In this document: one piece after another, positions 21,772 to 29,370 of the stretch
Layout of the letters: every line of letters starts with the position of its first letter
Position numbering within the stretch: the stretch's first letter is position 1
Assembly: GCA_943354475.1 (NCBI GenBank)
Contig: CALRBT010000008.1
Location: forward strand, 1 to 46,266
From: Parcubacteria group bacterium
Lineage (GTDB): Bacteria > Patescibacteriota > Minisyncoccia > Phycocordibacterales > CALRBT01
Reading direction: 5' to 3'
Length of the DNA: 46,266 nucleotides
Notes under the pieces: generated by a model
Database searches by the model: none
Told to the model about the DNA's origin: nothing
What the model saw: only the letters and a program-made list of their open reading frames with translations
Made by a program: the position numbers and the translations under genes

Positions 21772-22383
21772 TCATATTTACCAATAAACCTCGATACATT
21801 CGGCTTTGTCATAAGAGAGAAACGGAACGGTCTCTCGGTTAAATACAAGTGTGGTAGGGATTTTCTGTATTACGCTCTACACTATTATTTTCCAAAGAAG
21901 TTTAACCAAGGGTGTAATAATCCAGTAGAGATTGAAACAAAAAGATTATTTGGGAGTCCTGTTCCAGCTTATTTTTCATGGACTCAAATTCAATTTTATA
22001 AGCTACCCAGATTTTTAAAAGAAAATAGTCTAACGCTAAAAATAAATAAACAAATGATTGAGAGTTTCTCTGATTTTGTTAGGGCGATTCTTTTTTCCAG
22101 GATTAGTCACGATGAAGCTGTAGATATCATAGAGAGGGGAGTTTCGAAGGGAAATGTGGTTGGGGTCGATATCGCTCTGCGTTTTGAAGGACTTGAGGAT
22201 CACGTACTCTTTGTGTATGGATTTGATGAAAAAGATTTTTATGTTTTTGATACGCACAAAGTTCCTTTACTCAAATACGAAAAAATAACCGACGATGATC
22301 GATATGTGATGAGGTTAAGCAGAGATGAGGTAAGGAAAAGATGGAAGATATTTAGTAGGGTTTGGGAGGTGAACCTGATTTAA
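21772..22383 (+). CDS. Putative C39-like cysteine peptidase-fold protein, 203 aa
   Basis: No exact family recognised. KYKCGRDFLYYALHYYFP near residues 25-42 resembles the Cys-Gly start of C39/papain-like domains. EDHVLFVYGFDEKDFYVFDTHK near 143-164 resembles their His-containing strand followed by an Asp (FDTH). No secretion signal and no ABC transporter are attached. I use the ATG at 21772; a GTG lies 18 nt upstream. It follows tRNA-Gly by 46 bp on the same strand. Confidence 0.6.
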   Translation, partial: SYLPINLDTFGFVIREKRNGLSVKYKCGRDFLYYALHYYFPKKFNQGCNNPVEIETKRLFGSPVPAYFSWTQIQFYKLPRFLKENSLTLKINKQMIESFSDFVRAILFSRISHDEAVDIIERGVSKGNVVGVDIALRFEGLEDHVLFVYGFDEKDFYVFDTHKVPLLKYEKITDDDRYVMRLSRDEVRKRWKIFSRVWEVNLI

Positions 22384-22409
22384 TAATGAAAGTTTTACTG
22401 GGGGCGTTT

Positions 22410-22511
22410 TTAGTGAGGCAGGTCAATATAAATAATTGCAGTGAGGAGGACTGCGGCGAGTAGAAAGAAGAATATAAAAATATTACTGTATTCAAAAATG
22501 AAAGAAATCAT
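22410..22511 (-). CDS. Possible 33-aa single-TM small protein
   Basis: The minus strand encodes MISFIFEYSNIFIF continuing into a hydrophobic stretch and ending YIDLPH, a complete single membrane helix with a short polar tail. No Shine-Dalgarno or own promoter is evident and the HU terminator lies between it and HU. A short plus-strand frame overlaps the same DNA, so this is only a candidate. Confidence 0.3.
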   Translation of the reverse strand: MISFIFEYSNIFIFFFLLAAVLLTAIIYIDLPH

Positions 22512-22530
22512 ATTGAGGCAGTCTACTAGA

Positions 22531-22569
22531 AAAACAGAAACCGCGCCAGAGTGGCGCGGTTTCTGTTTT
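22531..22569 (-). terminator. Terminator of hup
   Basis: 18-bp stem (22531-22548 with 22552-22569), GAG loop, with A/T-rich outer part, 10 nt after the hup stop codon. Confidence 0.85.
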
Positions 22570-22579
22570 TCAGATGAGA

Positions 22580-22852
22580 TTATTTGACGGCGTCCTTGAG
22601 CGCTTTTGCAGCTCGAAACTTTGGAACCATCATCTCTTTTACATGAACAGTTTCACCGGTTCGTGGGTTTCTCGCCTCACGAGCATTTCGCTTTTTGGTT
22701 GAGAAAATACCAAGACCTGCAATTGAGACCTCCTCGTTTCTCTTTAGTGAGCCAACGATTGAATCAATCACAACATCGACAGCTTGTTCAGCTTGAACCT
22801 TAGTGCCACCGAGTACTTCTTGAACTTTCTCTACTATTCCTGCTTTATTCAT
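22580..22852 (-). CDS. hup: HU family DNA-binding protein
   Basis: 90 aa, standard length. HU bends and compacts DNA as a dimer. The sequence matches the family end to end: MNKAGIVEKV, the GLGIFSTKKRNAREARNPRTGE beta-arm with the intercalating Pro in RNPRTG (about 61-66), and VPKFRAAKALKDAVK. The gene has a strong promoter 240 nt upstream and a structured leader (22871-23048) ending 18 nt before the ATG, so post-transcriptional or nucleoid-protein feedback control is possible. It is the only nucleoid protein in the window. Confidence 0.97.
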   Translation of the reverse strand: MNKAGIVEKVQEVLGGTKVQAEQAVDVVIDSIVGSLKRNEEVSIAGLGIFSTKKRNAREARNPRTGETVHVKEMMVPKFRAAKALKDAVK

Positions 22853-22870
22853 AGGCTAGAATTTACTTAA

Positions 22871-23048
22871 GGACCCATCCACAAATAATTCCCCCATCTT
22901 ACGCTCACTGCATCTTTGCTTATAATCACTGCTCAATCGCAAAATCTTTCAATGCACTTGTAGTGCACCTTAAGATTTTACTCAATCACATTAATCATAT
23001 TCAAAGCACATTGAACCTAATCTCCGGAACTTATTTGTGGAAGTGTCC
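22871..23048 (-). ncRNA. Structured leader of hup or separate ncRNA
   Basis: A closing stem joins 22871-22892 to 23026-23048: GGAC/GTCC, then CCACAAATAA/TTATTTGTGG (10 bp), one bulge and TTCC/GGAA. Inside is a hairpin with AAAATCTT/AAGATTTT (22941-22948 and 22972-22979), a 4x4 internal loop and TGCACT/AGTGCA, flanked by CTCAATC on both sides. The promoter at 23096-23123 reads into it toward hup. It could be a cis-leader or a processed RNA such as a divergent 6S RNA; I cannot decide. Confidence 0.55.
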
Positions 23049-23095
23049 TTGCTACTAATTCACACTAATAGATACCTCATCTATATCTAAGAACC

Positions 23096-23123
23096 ATTAT
23101 ATAATAAGGGTTTTTTAATGCAA
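23096..23123 (-). promoter_or_regulatory. Promoter reading into the hup leader
   Basis: Minus strand TTGCAT, 16 nt, TATAAT. Near-consensus. The start point would be at about 23089, about 40 nt before the closing stem. Confidence 0.65.
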
Positions 23124-23152
23124 CAAGGTACAGGAAGTAAGAAGAAATTGAA

Positions 23153-23183
23153 ACCCCCTGCCGTGCAACGCACGGCAGGGGGT
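23153..23183 (-). terminator. Terminator of the 56-aa zinc protein gene
   Basis: 14-bp GC-rich stem (CCCCCTGCCGTGC with GCACGGCAGGGGG) around AAC, 12 nt after the stop codon; the minus-strand tail is TTTCAATTTC. Confidence 0.75.
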
Positions 23184-23195
23184 CTATCTGCTTAC

Positions 23196-23366
23196 TCACT
23201 CCTTCCTTTTGAAATCAGAATCTCGGTCTTCGTGCGGAATCCACCTCCCCGCACTACTGACCTGCCCGGCGCCACCGCAGTTGTTACAGGCCCACTCGTT
23301 CCCGTCCATGTCCTCACGCTTCCCTGTGCCACCGCAGTGCGGACATGTATAACCTTTTGTAGTCAT
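23196..23366 (-). CDS. Small zinc-ribbon protein with two CxxCGGxG motifs, 56 aa
   Basis: Reads MTTKGYTCPHCGGTGK, then ACNNCGGAGQV and an acidic/basic tail DRDSDFKRKE. The two CxxCGGxG motifs match the zinc-binding repeats of DnaJ central domains, here as one pair able to hold one Zn. The start is firmly set by AGGAG about 9 nt before the ATG, and the gene has its own terminator. Its GC content is higher than its neighbours, which may indicate transfer. Function unknown; a small RNA- or protein-binding adaptor is possible. Confidence 0.8.
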   Translation of the reverse strand: MTTKGYTCPHCGGTGKREDMDGNEWACNNCGGAGQVSSAGRWIPHEDRDSDFKRKE

Positions 23367-23519
23367 GGTCCTTACTCCTGAAAGTCCACATCCTACCCAC
23401 GGTCATCGTGAGGTCAGAAAGAATATGAACTGATGTTAGTTTGTTAAAAAGTATCAAATTATAGAAATATTTTGAGTTTTCTAAATAAGCTAATATATAA
23501 GGCGTGTTTTTACCATAGA

Positions 23520-23548
23520 TTGACAATAATATTGTCATTATATACGAT
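23520..23548 (+). promoter_or_regulatory. Promoter and palindromic operator of the TrmB-like gene
   Basis: TTGACA, 17 nt, TACGAT. A perfect inverted repeat TGACAAT/ATTGTCA with AAT centre (23521-23537) covers the -35 and spacer. The ATG is 6 nt after the -10, so the mRNA is leaderless and binding at the palindrome would block transcription. Confidence 0.65.
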
Positions 23549-23554
23549 ACATTT

Positions 23555-24292
23555 ATGACCAGAAGTTCAAAATTGCAAAGAGAGTGCGGATTGGAGGATG
23601 TTGACGTGCTACTCATGAGATATCTTTCTAGGTATCCACACGCCACTCCGAGCGCTATAAGCCGTGAGTTGTCAGTGCCTCGCACTACTGTACATTTTCG
23701 CCTCAATAAACTTGCCGAGAGAGAACTGTGCGAGCTCAAGAAAGTGAGAAATCTATCGACTTGGGTTTTAACAGCGCTTGGATCAAGTTTGTTAATTAAG
23801 TCAAAAGAGAGACTTGTAGAAATTTCCATAGGAGAAGGAATAGACGCCTTTGAGGAAACAATGATTTCGTTGGCGGCTGAACCCCACCCATCTCGAGTGT
23901 ATATGTTTGAACCAAGTGAACAAACAAGACTTTTTACTCAACATACTAACGAGAAAATATATAGTCGAGTGAGTGATTTAATAAAAAAGCATGACATAAT
24001 CGTTGAAGCACTTATCGGCGAGAGGACACTAGAATACGTAAGAGAAATGGGGGAGGAGGTTAGAGTTCATATGCACGGACGACCTACTATTGCCTATGAA
24101 ATCCCTGACAATGTTTTAAATTTTGAGCAGGTGATTATTTGCTTTAGTGAAGATGTGTATTTTTTTAACTATAAAACACTTAGGTTGACACATATTAGCA
24201 GTAAGGAGATAGCCAATAATTACCGGTTAATATTTAAGTTTTATAAAACCTTTGGGAAGAAAGTAAATTTTAACGAGGTACTTAAGGTGTAA
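23555..24292 (+). CDS. TrmB-like winged-helix transcriptional regulator, 245 aa
   Basis: N-terminal winged helix at about 15-75: VDVLLMRYLSRYPHATPSAISRELSVPRTTVHFRLNKL gives the helix-turn-helix, with the wing at ELCELKKVRNLSTWVLT. The C-terminal part (about 125-235) has alternating strands and helices with KHDIIVEALIGERT and FSEDVYFFNYKTLRLTHISSKEIANNYRLIFKFYKTF, as in the effector domain of TrmB-type regulators. The effector is unknown. A palindrome over its own promoter suggests autorepression. Confidence 0.75.
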   Translation: MTRSSKLQRECGLEDVDVLLMRYLSRYPHATPSAISRELSVPRTTVHFRLNKLAERELCELKKVRNLSTWVLTALGSSLLIKSKERLVEISIGEGIDAFEETMISLAAEPHPSRVYMFEPSEQTRLFTQHTNEKIYSRVSDLIKKHDIIVEALIGERTLEYVREMGEEVRVHMHGRPTIAYEIPDNVLNFEQVIICFSEDVYFFNYKTLRLTHISSKEIANNYRLIFKFYKTFGKKVNFNEVLKV

Positions 24293-24310
24293 AAATGGCA
24301 AGATTTAGTA

Positions 24311-24361
24311 TTAAAAATCAAAAAACCCCGCGCATAAAATGCGTGGGTCCTTTGATTTTTA
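24311..24361. terminator. Bidirectional terminator between the regulator and rny
   Basis: TTAAAAATCAAA on the left pairs with TTTGATTTTTAA on the right, with an inner CGCAT/ATGCG stem. T runs lie on both strands between convergent genes. Confidence 0.75.
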
Positions 24362-24381
24362 AGGTTGGTTAAGAGTTAGTT

Positions 24382-25911
24382 CTACCTCGCGTATTCAATT
24401 GTTCTCGACTCCCTAATGACATTCACTTTGATTTCTCCTGGGTATTTTAGTTCTTTTTCGATACGTAGGGCTACCTCTCGTGCAATTTTCTTAGCTTCGA
24501 GGTCAGTTACTTTCTCAGGGGTTACGAAGATACGCACCTCTCGCCCTGCCTGCAAGGCAAAAGTCTTCTCGACACCTTCAAATGAGTTAGCGATAGTCTC
24601 AAGGTCTTGTAAGCGCTTGAGATAATTCTCAACACTGTCCCGTCTTGCCCCAGGACGTCCTCCTGAAATTGCATCTGCTACTTGCACGATAATTGATTCA
24701 ACAGTTTCATATGGATACTCTTCGTGGTGTGCCTGCATGGCTTGGATGATTGCGTTATCTGCACCAAACTTCTGCAAGATTCGTCGTCCAATCTCCACGT
24801 GGGTTCCTTGCACTTCGTGGTCAACTGCTTTTCCAATGTCGTGGACGAGCGCTCCTGCTTTGGCCACGGCGACATTAGCACCAAGCTCGGATGCAATCAT
24901 TCCAGCAATGTGTGCCATTTCAACTGAGTGTTGTAATACATTCTGACCATAGCTGGTACGGAAGTGGAGACGTCCAACAATTGAGATAATGCGAGGGTCG
25001 AGTCCAAAGATGCCACATTCGTAAACTGCCTGTTCACCCTTTTCTTTAATGATTTTGTTAATCTCAAGCTTGGCTTTCTCAACAGACTCTTCAATCTTTG
25101 CTGGCTGGATACGACCATCAGCAATGAGTGTTTCAAGGGCGAGGCGTGCAATTTGTCTGCGAACAGGATCAAATGATGAGATTAGGATTGATCCCGGGGT
25201 GTCATCAACAATGACTTCAACTCCAGCGGCTCGTTCGAAGGCTTTGATGTTCCTCCCTTCTTTACCGATAATCTTTCCTTTGATTTCATCTGAGGGGATA
25301 GCAACAGCGGTCGCCATAACGTCGTTAGCAACTGAATTACCTAACCGGTGAATTGAGGTGGTGAGGATTTCTTTTGCGCGCAAATCAAGTTTCTCTTCAT
25401 TGGCTGTTTCAAATTTTTGCATCCGTACGAGTAAGTCGTCCTCGTAATTTTTCTCAATTTGCTTCAGGAGCTCCTCTCTAGCACCTTCTTTAGAAAGACC
25501 CGCGACACGAGAGAGTTCGTCTTCCTTCTTGGTTTCCATTTGCTCTGTTCTTTCGCGGATATCGCGGATTTCTTGAGCTTTTTTCTTTAATGATTCAACC
25601 TCTTGGTCGATATCACCTTGTCGTTTGTCGAGCAACTCTTCTTTTTTGATCAAACGATCCTCGGTCTTTTTTATCTTATCTTCCCACTGCTTCTCTTCGC
25701 TTTTGAGGCTATCGAGACGTACTTGCGCTTTTTTCTCGGTTTCTTCGGTGATGCGGGTGGCATTTTCCTTGGCTTCAATCAACATCTCTTTGACACGGAG
25801 TTCAAGAGAGCCTTTCTTCGAGAGGGTGATGAGCCAACGAAGTAGATAGCCAATAGCAATTCCCGCGAGGCCCGAAATAGCCAAGAGAAGCGCTACTATT
25901 TTAAGTGACAT
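24382..25911 (-). CDS. rny: Ribonuclease Y
   Basis: Membrane-bound endoribonuclease that starts mRNA decay in many bacteria lacking RNase E. 509 aa with all parts: N-terminal TM helix (about 5-25), a long Lys/Glu-rich coiled coil (about 30-170), a KH domain (IPSDEIKGKIIGKEGRNIKAFE, about 205-226), and an HD domain with HSVEMAHIAG and the metal-binding HDIGKAVDHE (about 352-361), ending KVNVIRESRTIEYAR. A promoter at 26081-26109 gives a leader of about 160 nt. Confidence 0.97.
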   Translation of the reverse strand: MSLKIVALLLAISGLAGIAIGYLLRWLITLSKKGSLELRVKEMLIEAKENATRITEETEKKAQVRLDSLKSEEKQWEDKIKKTEDRLIKKEELLDKRQGDIDQEVESLKKKAQEIRDIRERTEQMETKKEDELSRVAGLSKEGAREELLKQIEKNYEDDLLVRMQKFETANEEKLDLRAKEILTTSIHRLGNSVANDVMATAVAIPSDEIKGKIIGKEGRNIKAFERAAGVEVIVDDTPGSILISSFDPVRRQIARLALETLIADGRIQPAKIEESVEKAKLEINKIIKEKGEQAVYECGIFGLDPRIISIVGRLHFRTSYGQNVLQHSVEMAHIAGMIASELGANVAVAKAGALVHDIGKAVDHEVQGTHVEIGRRILQKFGADNAIIQAMQAHHEEYPYETVESIIVQVADAISGGRPGARRDSVENYLKRLQDLETIANSFEGVEKTFALQAGREVRIFVTPEKVTDLEAKKIAREVALRIEKELKYPGEIKVNVIRESRTIEYAR

Positions 25912-26080
25912 AATAATTTTAGCTCGATCCTAACAGTTTGGTACGAAAAAATCCTTCACTTCTGAAATGGAGCTCGGTCAATCTAAGTTTTGGTAACGAA
26001 GCATTCACGATCTTTCTACTAAATTGTCTGTAATCTAAGCGGTAAACGTAATAATGTATAGTGTTCCGAAGAACAAGCTC

Positions 26081-26109
26081 ATAATACCGATTTTTTTGTG
26101 AGTTGTCTA
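26081..26109 (-). promoter_or_regulatory. Promoter of rny
   Basis: Minus strand TAGACA, 17 nt, TATTAT. The roughly 160-nt leader behind it has a 15-codon frame starting at the -10 but no clear structure; I see nothing else in the 25912-26140 gap. Confidence 0.5.
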
Positions 26110-26140
26110 TTGCAAACAAAAATCAAGAATTAAGAACCAG

Positions 26141-26193
26141 GTACACACCAAAAATCTCCGAAAGCGACGCCTTCGGAGATTTTTGGTGTGTAC
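26141..26193 (-). terminator. Terminator of clpP
   Basis: 22-bp stem (26141-26162 with 26172-26193) with CCGAA/TTCGG at the top and CAAAAATC/GATTTTTG at its base, 20 nt after the clpP stop. Same style as the hairpins at 5434 and 28021. Confidence 0.85.
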
Positions 26194-26213
26194 TGTAAGT
26201 GATTTACTACGGA

Positions 26214-26795
26214 TTATTTTTTGTTTCCCAAGATTTCATCGATAATCCCATACTTCTTGGCTTCCTCTGCAGTCATAAAGAAGTCGCGTTCAACATCTTT
26301 TTCGATTGTCGCTAGGGGTTTGCCGGTATTCTTTGCAAGAATTTTATTGAGCTGTTCGCGAGTCTTCAAGATGTGGCGAGCGGTGATCTCAATATCTGTT
26401 GCTTGTCCTTCAGCACCACCACTTGGTTGATGAATCATTACCTCGGCATTGGGTAGAATGTATCGTTTACCTTTAGCTCCAGCTGAGAGAAGGAGTGCTC
26501 CGCCTGAAGCTGCCATTCCAACACAGTAGGTGGCAACGTCTGGCTTAAGAAAGTTCATGGTATCGATCATGGCAAGGGTTGAAGAGACGGATCCTCCTGG
26601 CGAGTTAATATAGAGGCTAATATCGGCTTTAGCATCCTCTGATTGCAAGAAGAGGAGTTGGGCGATGACGAGGTTTGCTACATGATCATCAATGGGGCCA
26701 CCCATAAAGATGATACGGTCTCGCAGGAGACGCGAATAAATATCGTAGGCGCGTTCACCGAACTGGGACTTTTCTATTACGGTTGGTATAAGCAT
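26214..26795 (-). CDS. clpP: ATP-dependent Clp protease proteolytic subunit
   Basis: 193 aa, standard. Forms the tetradecameric barrel fed by ClpX or ClpC (neither in this window). Catalytic Ser is in [14 protein letters not shown] (about 95), His in MIHQPSGG (about 120) and Asp in KDVERDFFM (about 169). [21 protein letters not shown] at the N-terminus and SPGGSV are typical. No pro-peptide is evident. It follows tig on the same strand with 134 bp between, the usual tig-clpP order. Confidence 0.97.
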   Translation of the reverse strand: MLIPTVIEKSQFGERAYDIYSRLLRDRIIFMGGPIDDHVANLVIAQLLFLQSEDAKADISLYINSPGGSVSSTLAMIDTMNFLKPDVATYCVGMAASGGALLLSAGAKGKRYILPNAEVMIHQPSGGAEGQATDIEITARHILKTREQLNKILAKNTGKPLATIEKDVERDFFMTAEEAKKYGIIDEILGNKK

Positions 26796-26929
26796 AAAAG
26801 TATAACTTTATTCTCAAGTTCTATTAAATTATTAACGTAAAAAGCAGAAATGATAACGAACTTATACTAACAAACTAGCTTACTTTGTCTATGAAGAACC
26901 ACAGAAATACCTTTTTTGGACTCTCAGGT

Positions 26930-27964
26930 TTATTTCAGTGACTCGAGATACTCGAACGTTTTTTGTTTGCGAAGTTGATTCGTCGCGTAGTTCCAGGCTT
27001 GTTCAACAGTAATGTCTTTGTAGTGTTCCATCAAATGTTTTGATTCTTTCTCTACTTCATCATCAGTGGGTGTTATCGATTCTGTTTCAGCAATCTGTGC
27101 AAGGGTTAGCTCAAAACGGACACGTTTTTCAGCATCCGGTCGCCACTCAAGAAATAAGTCGTCTTGAGATTTTTTGAGCTGTAGTAAGTAGTCTGCAAAC
27201 TTCAGTCCCATTTGCGCGAGATTTCCTTCCATTTGTCCTTTCATACGGACGAGTTCTTCTTCTACCATCACCTTTGGGAGGTCAATTGTGAACTGTGAAG
27301 AAATTGCTTCAAGAATTGCAACACGTTTTTTCTCTATTTGTTTTCGTTCCTTTTCATTATGTAATTCTGTTTTTACTTTTTCTTTAAAGTCTGTCAAATC
27401 GGTAGCACCGAGGGTAACCGCAAAACTATCATCGATCTCTTCAATACTTGTATTGTCTTCGTCATTTTGATGAGCTCGTTGTTCGCGAATCATTTCAATC
27501 GCCTTATCTACTTCCTTGTCGGTTACTTCAACAAGCTCCTCTTTCTTGCTGTTTTCATTGGCGGCAAGTTTTTTGTAGTCAGGGAGCTTGATTTCAGGGA
27601 AAACGTCGACTTTGATAATGAATTCAAGTGGAGCACCTTCTTCGATTTTAGTGATTTCTATTTTTGGATGCGCGAGTGGTCTGACATTTTCTGCCATAAG
27701 TATTTCTGGGTAAGAAGACTCGATGGCGTGCTCGGCCATTTCTTCAAGGAGATACCCACTACCGACTTGCTTCAATAACACCTGTTCAGGAATATGTCCC
27801 TTGCGAAAGCCAGGTAGGCTTATCTTTCCTTGAAATTCTTTGAGGACGTGTCCTCGGTGTTTAATAACCTCACTCCAGTCCAGAGCGACCGTAATCTGTA
27901 CGGATGAGTCAGCAAGAGGGGTCCGTGTTGTTTTAAAAGGGTTATTTTTGATTGTTTCTGTCAT
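26930..27964 (-). CDS. tig: Trigger factor-like ribosome-associated chaperone lacking the PPIase domain
   Basis: Binds nascent chains at the ribosome exit. The N-terminal ribosome-binding domain is intact with the signature GFRKGHIPEQ (about 53-62). The C-terminal helical arms are present (DLTDFKEKVKTELHNEKERKQIEKKRVAILEA onwards). At 344 aa it is about 90 residues shorter than the usual 430: after TDKEVDKAIEMIREQRAHQ the sequence runs through a short acidic segment straight into the C-terminal arms, so the FKBP-type prolyl isomerase insert is missing. Placed before clpP as usual. A TGCTATAGT box lies 8 nt before the ATG, so the leader is very short. Confidence 0.93.
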   Translation of the reverse strand: MTETIKNNPFKTTRTPLADSSVQITVALDWSEVIKHRGHVLKEFQGKISLPGFRKGHIPEQVLLKQVGSGYLLEEMAEHAIESSYPEILMAENVRPLAHPKIEITKIEEGAPLEFIIKVDVFPEIKLPDYKKLAANENSKKEELVEVTDKEVDKAIEMIREQRAHQNDEDNTSIEEIDDSFAVTLGATDLTDFKEKVKTELHNEKERKQIEKKRVAILEAISSQFTIDLPKVMVEEELVRMKGQMEGNLAQMGLKFADYLLQLKKSQDDLFLEWRPDAEKRVRFELTLAQIAETESITPTDDEVEKESKHLMEHYKDITVEQAWNYATNQLRKQKTFEYLESLK

Positions 27965-28020
27965 AGGAAAACACTATAGCATAGGATGTAAAAATCAAGA
28001 ATCGGAGAGTTATAAGGGAA

Positions 28021-28059
28021 CAAAACACCTCCGAAAGCTTTGCCTTCGGAGGTGTTTTG
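28021..28059 (-). terminator. Terminator of the 125-aa gene
   Basis: CAAAACACCTCCGAA (28021-28035) pairs with TTCGGAGGTGTTTTG (28045-28059), giving TTTTG on the minus side, 22 nt after the stop codon. Confidence 0.85.
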
Positions 28060-28081
28060 TTGATCAGGTTTGTTTTTTGAG

Positions 28082-28459
28082 TTACTGAGGGCTATTGTTC
28101 GGGTCGTTAAGCTCGGCATTAAGATTTAAATTTGTCGCTTTTAAGTCCTGGCTAATCGATCCAATGTCGTCTGAACTACTCTGTGAGTTTAATTTCTGTG
28201 CGGTGGGATCATTGACCGCCTGCGCGTCGGCGGATGTATCTTGTTGCATCTGTTCAATTTCTAGCATTGCCTCATCATCTGATTTATTAGAGAGCATTTC
28301 TTTTGACCAGTAGTAGAGACCTCCTAAGACAAGTATGGCTACCACAACAATGATTCCGATGATTGGTCCTAGTGATGATTCTGGTTTTACCCCAATGTTC
28401 GGCATCATGGGATTTTTATTAGCCGAATTATTTATATTTGTATCACCGTTCTGGTCCAT
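28082..28459 (-). CDS. Single-TM protein of unknown function, 125 aa
   Basis: Asn-rich N-terminus (about 1-28), one transmembrane helix at about 31-50 (LGPIIGIIVVVAILVLGGLYYW), and a polar, probably disordered tail rich in Asp, Gln, Ser and Asn. No family recognised; this layout recurs in Paceibacteria genomes. It lies 30 bp after the coiled-coil exported protein gene on the same strand, so the two are probably co-transcribed. Confidence 0.75.
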   Translation of the reverse strand: MDQNGDTNINNSANKNPMMPNIGVKPESSLGPIIGIIVVVAILVLGGLYYWSKEMLSNKSDDEAMLEIEQMQQDTSADAQAVNDPTAQKLNSQSSSDDIGSISQDLKATNLNLNAELNDPNNSPQ

Positions 28460-28489
28460 ATTAGTTGATGGTTAATTGATTTAATAATA

Positions 28490-29260
28490 TTACTCAACTT
28501 CGTTATTTGATGAAGTGGCAGAAGTTTCTTTTGTTACTCGGCGTTCTTTGGCAAGCATTGAAACGGCTTCAGAAAGAATCTTTTGAGCTTTTTTCAAGTT
28601 CTCTTGAATAGAATTGTATTGCGTCTTTACTTTTCCGAACTGTTCTTTGGGGTTTGTGGAAGTTGTTACAAGATCTGATTGTGTTGTTGCGTTTGCAATA
28701 GAACTCCGAACTTCGGCAATTAGTCCCTTTGCTTGGTCGACAAGAACTTTTTCTTTACTTGTGTCAGCACCTGCTTCACTAAGTTTCTTCATCCGCGATT
28801 CAACTCGAGCAACTATTTTGTCTAATCTATCTGATGCTGCAATAAGACGAGCTCTAACTAGTGCCAAAGATTCCTTAATCTTTTGATTTCTATCTTCCTT
28901 GACGTTTTTTATAGTACTACTTGCCATCTCTCGACGATCTTTGATGTCTTCTTTCATTTTGTTCCTCATCTCACCCCGAGCCTCTGAAGAAGTAGTTGAA
29001 GAGGTGTTTACCTTTAAGTCTTTACGCAATGCCCCGATGTCTTGACGCATATCAGCACGCTCGTTAATAATCTTGCCACGAGCGTCTTTAATATCCTCTT
29101 TGATTATTGCCTTTGGTGGTCTTGGAGGTGGTGGTGGAGGGGTAGATCCAGTAGACTCTTGTGCGCTAACTAAGCTGAAACTCAAAATAAAAAATATCAC
29201 GGTCGCTAGTAGAGCCAAGGTGATTTTAGTGACTTTATCACTAGTTAAACTTTTTTGCAT
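28490..29260 (-). CDS. Exported coiled-coil protein of unknown function, 256 aa
   Basis: A signal peptide is evident: basic start, hydrophobic core at about 12-32 and a likely cleavage after LVSAQ. A polyproline run (about 40-49) follows, then long charged helices (50-235) rich in Lys, Glu, Arg and Asp with heptad-like spacing. It ends in a Ser/Thr/Asn-rich tail. No catalytic motif. It is likely to act in the envelope as a structural or binding protein; this is inferred from composition. Confidence 0.75.
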   Translation of the reverse strand: MQKSLTSDKVTKITLALLATVIFFILSFSLVSAQESTGSTPPPPPPRPPKAIIKEDIKDARGKIINERADMRQDIGALRKDLKVNTSSTTSSEARGEMRNKMKEDIKDRREMASSTIKNVKEDRNQKIKESLALVRARLIAASDRLDKIVARVESRMKKLSEAGADTSKEKVLVDQAKGLIAEVRSSIANATTQSDLVTTSTNPKEQFGKVKTQYNSIQENLKKAQKILSEAVSMLAKERRVTKETSATSSNNEVE

Positions 29261-29310
29261 AGATCCAAATAATAATTAGAATTAAATGTGAGTAAACAAG
29301 ATAAGTATAG

Positions 29311-29351
29311 CAAAATGTCTCATTTGACTCTTTATCAAATGAGACATTTTG
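29311..29351 (-). terminator. Terminator of ppa
   Basis: Perfect 17-bp stem (29311-29327 with 29335-29351) with CAAAATG/CATTTTG at its base, 19 nt after the ppa stop codon. Confidence 0.85.
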
Positions 29352-29370
29352 TGTTGATAACTTTACGGAC

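Noticed and set aside
23118-23381. 87-aa plus-strand frame
   Set aside because: Its start overlaps the hup promoter, it runs through a terminator hairpin, and it is antisense to the well-supported 56-aa zinc protein.
26020-26090. 15-codon leader peptide upstream of rny
   Set aside because: It starts at the -10 box, has no regulatory codon run and no attenuator-like hairpin follows.
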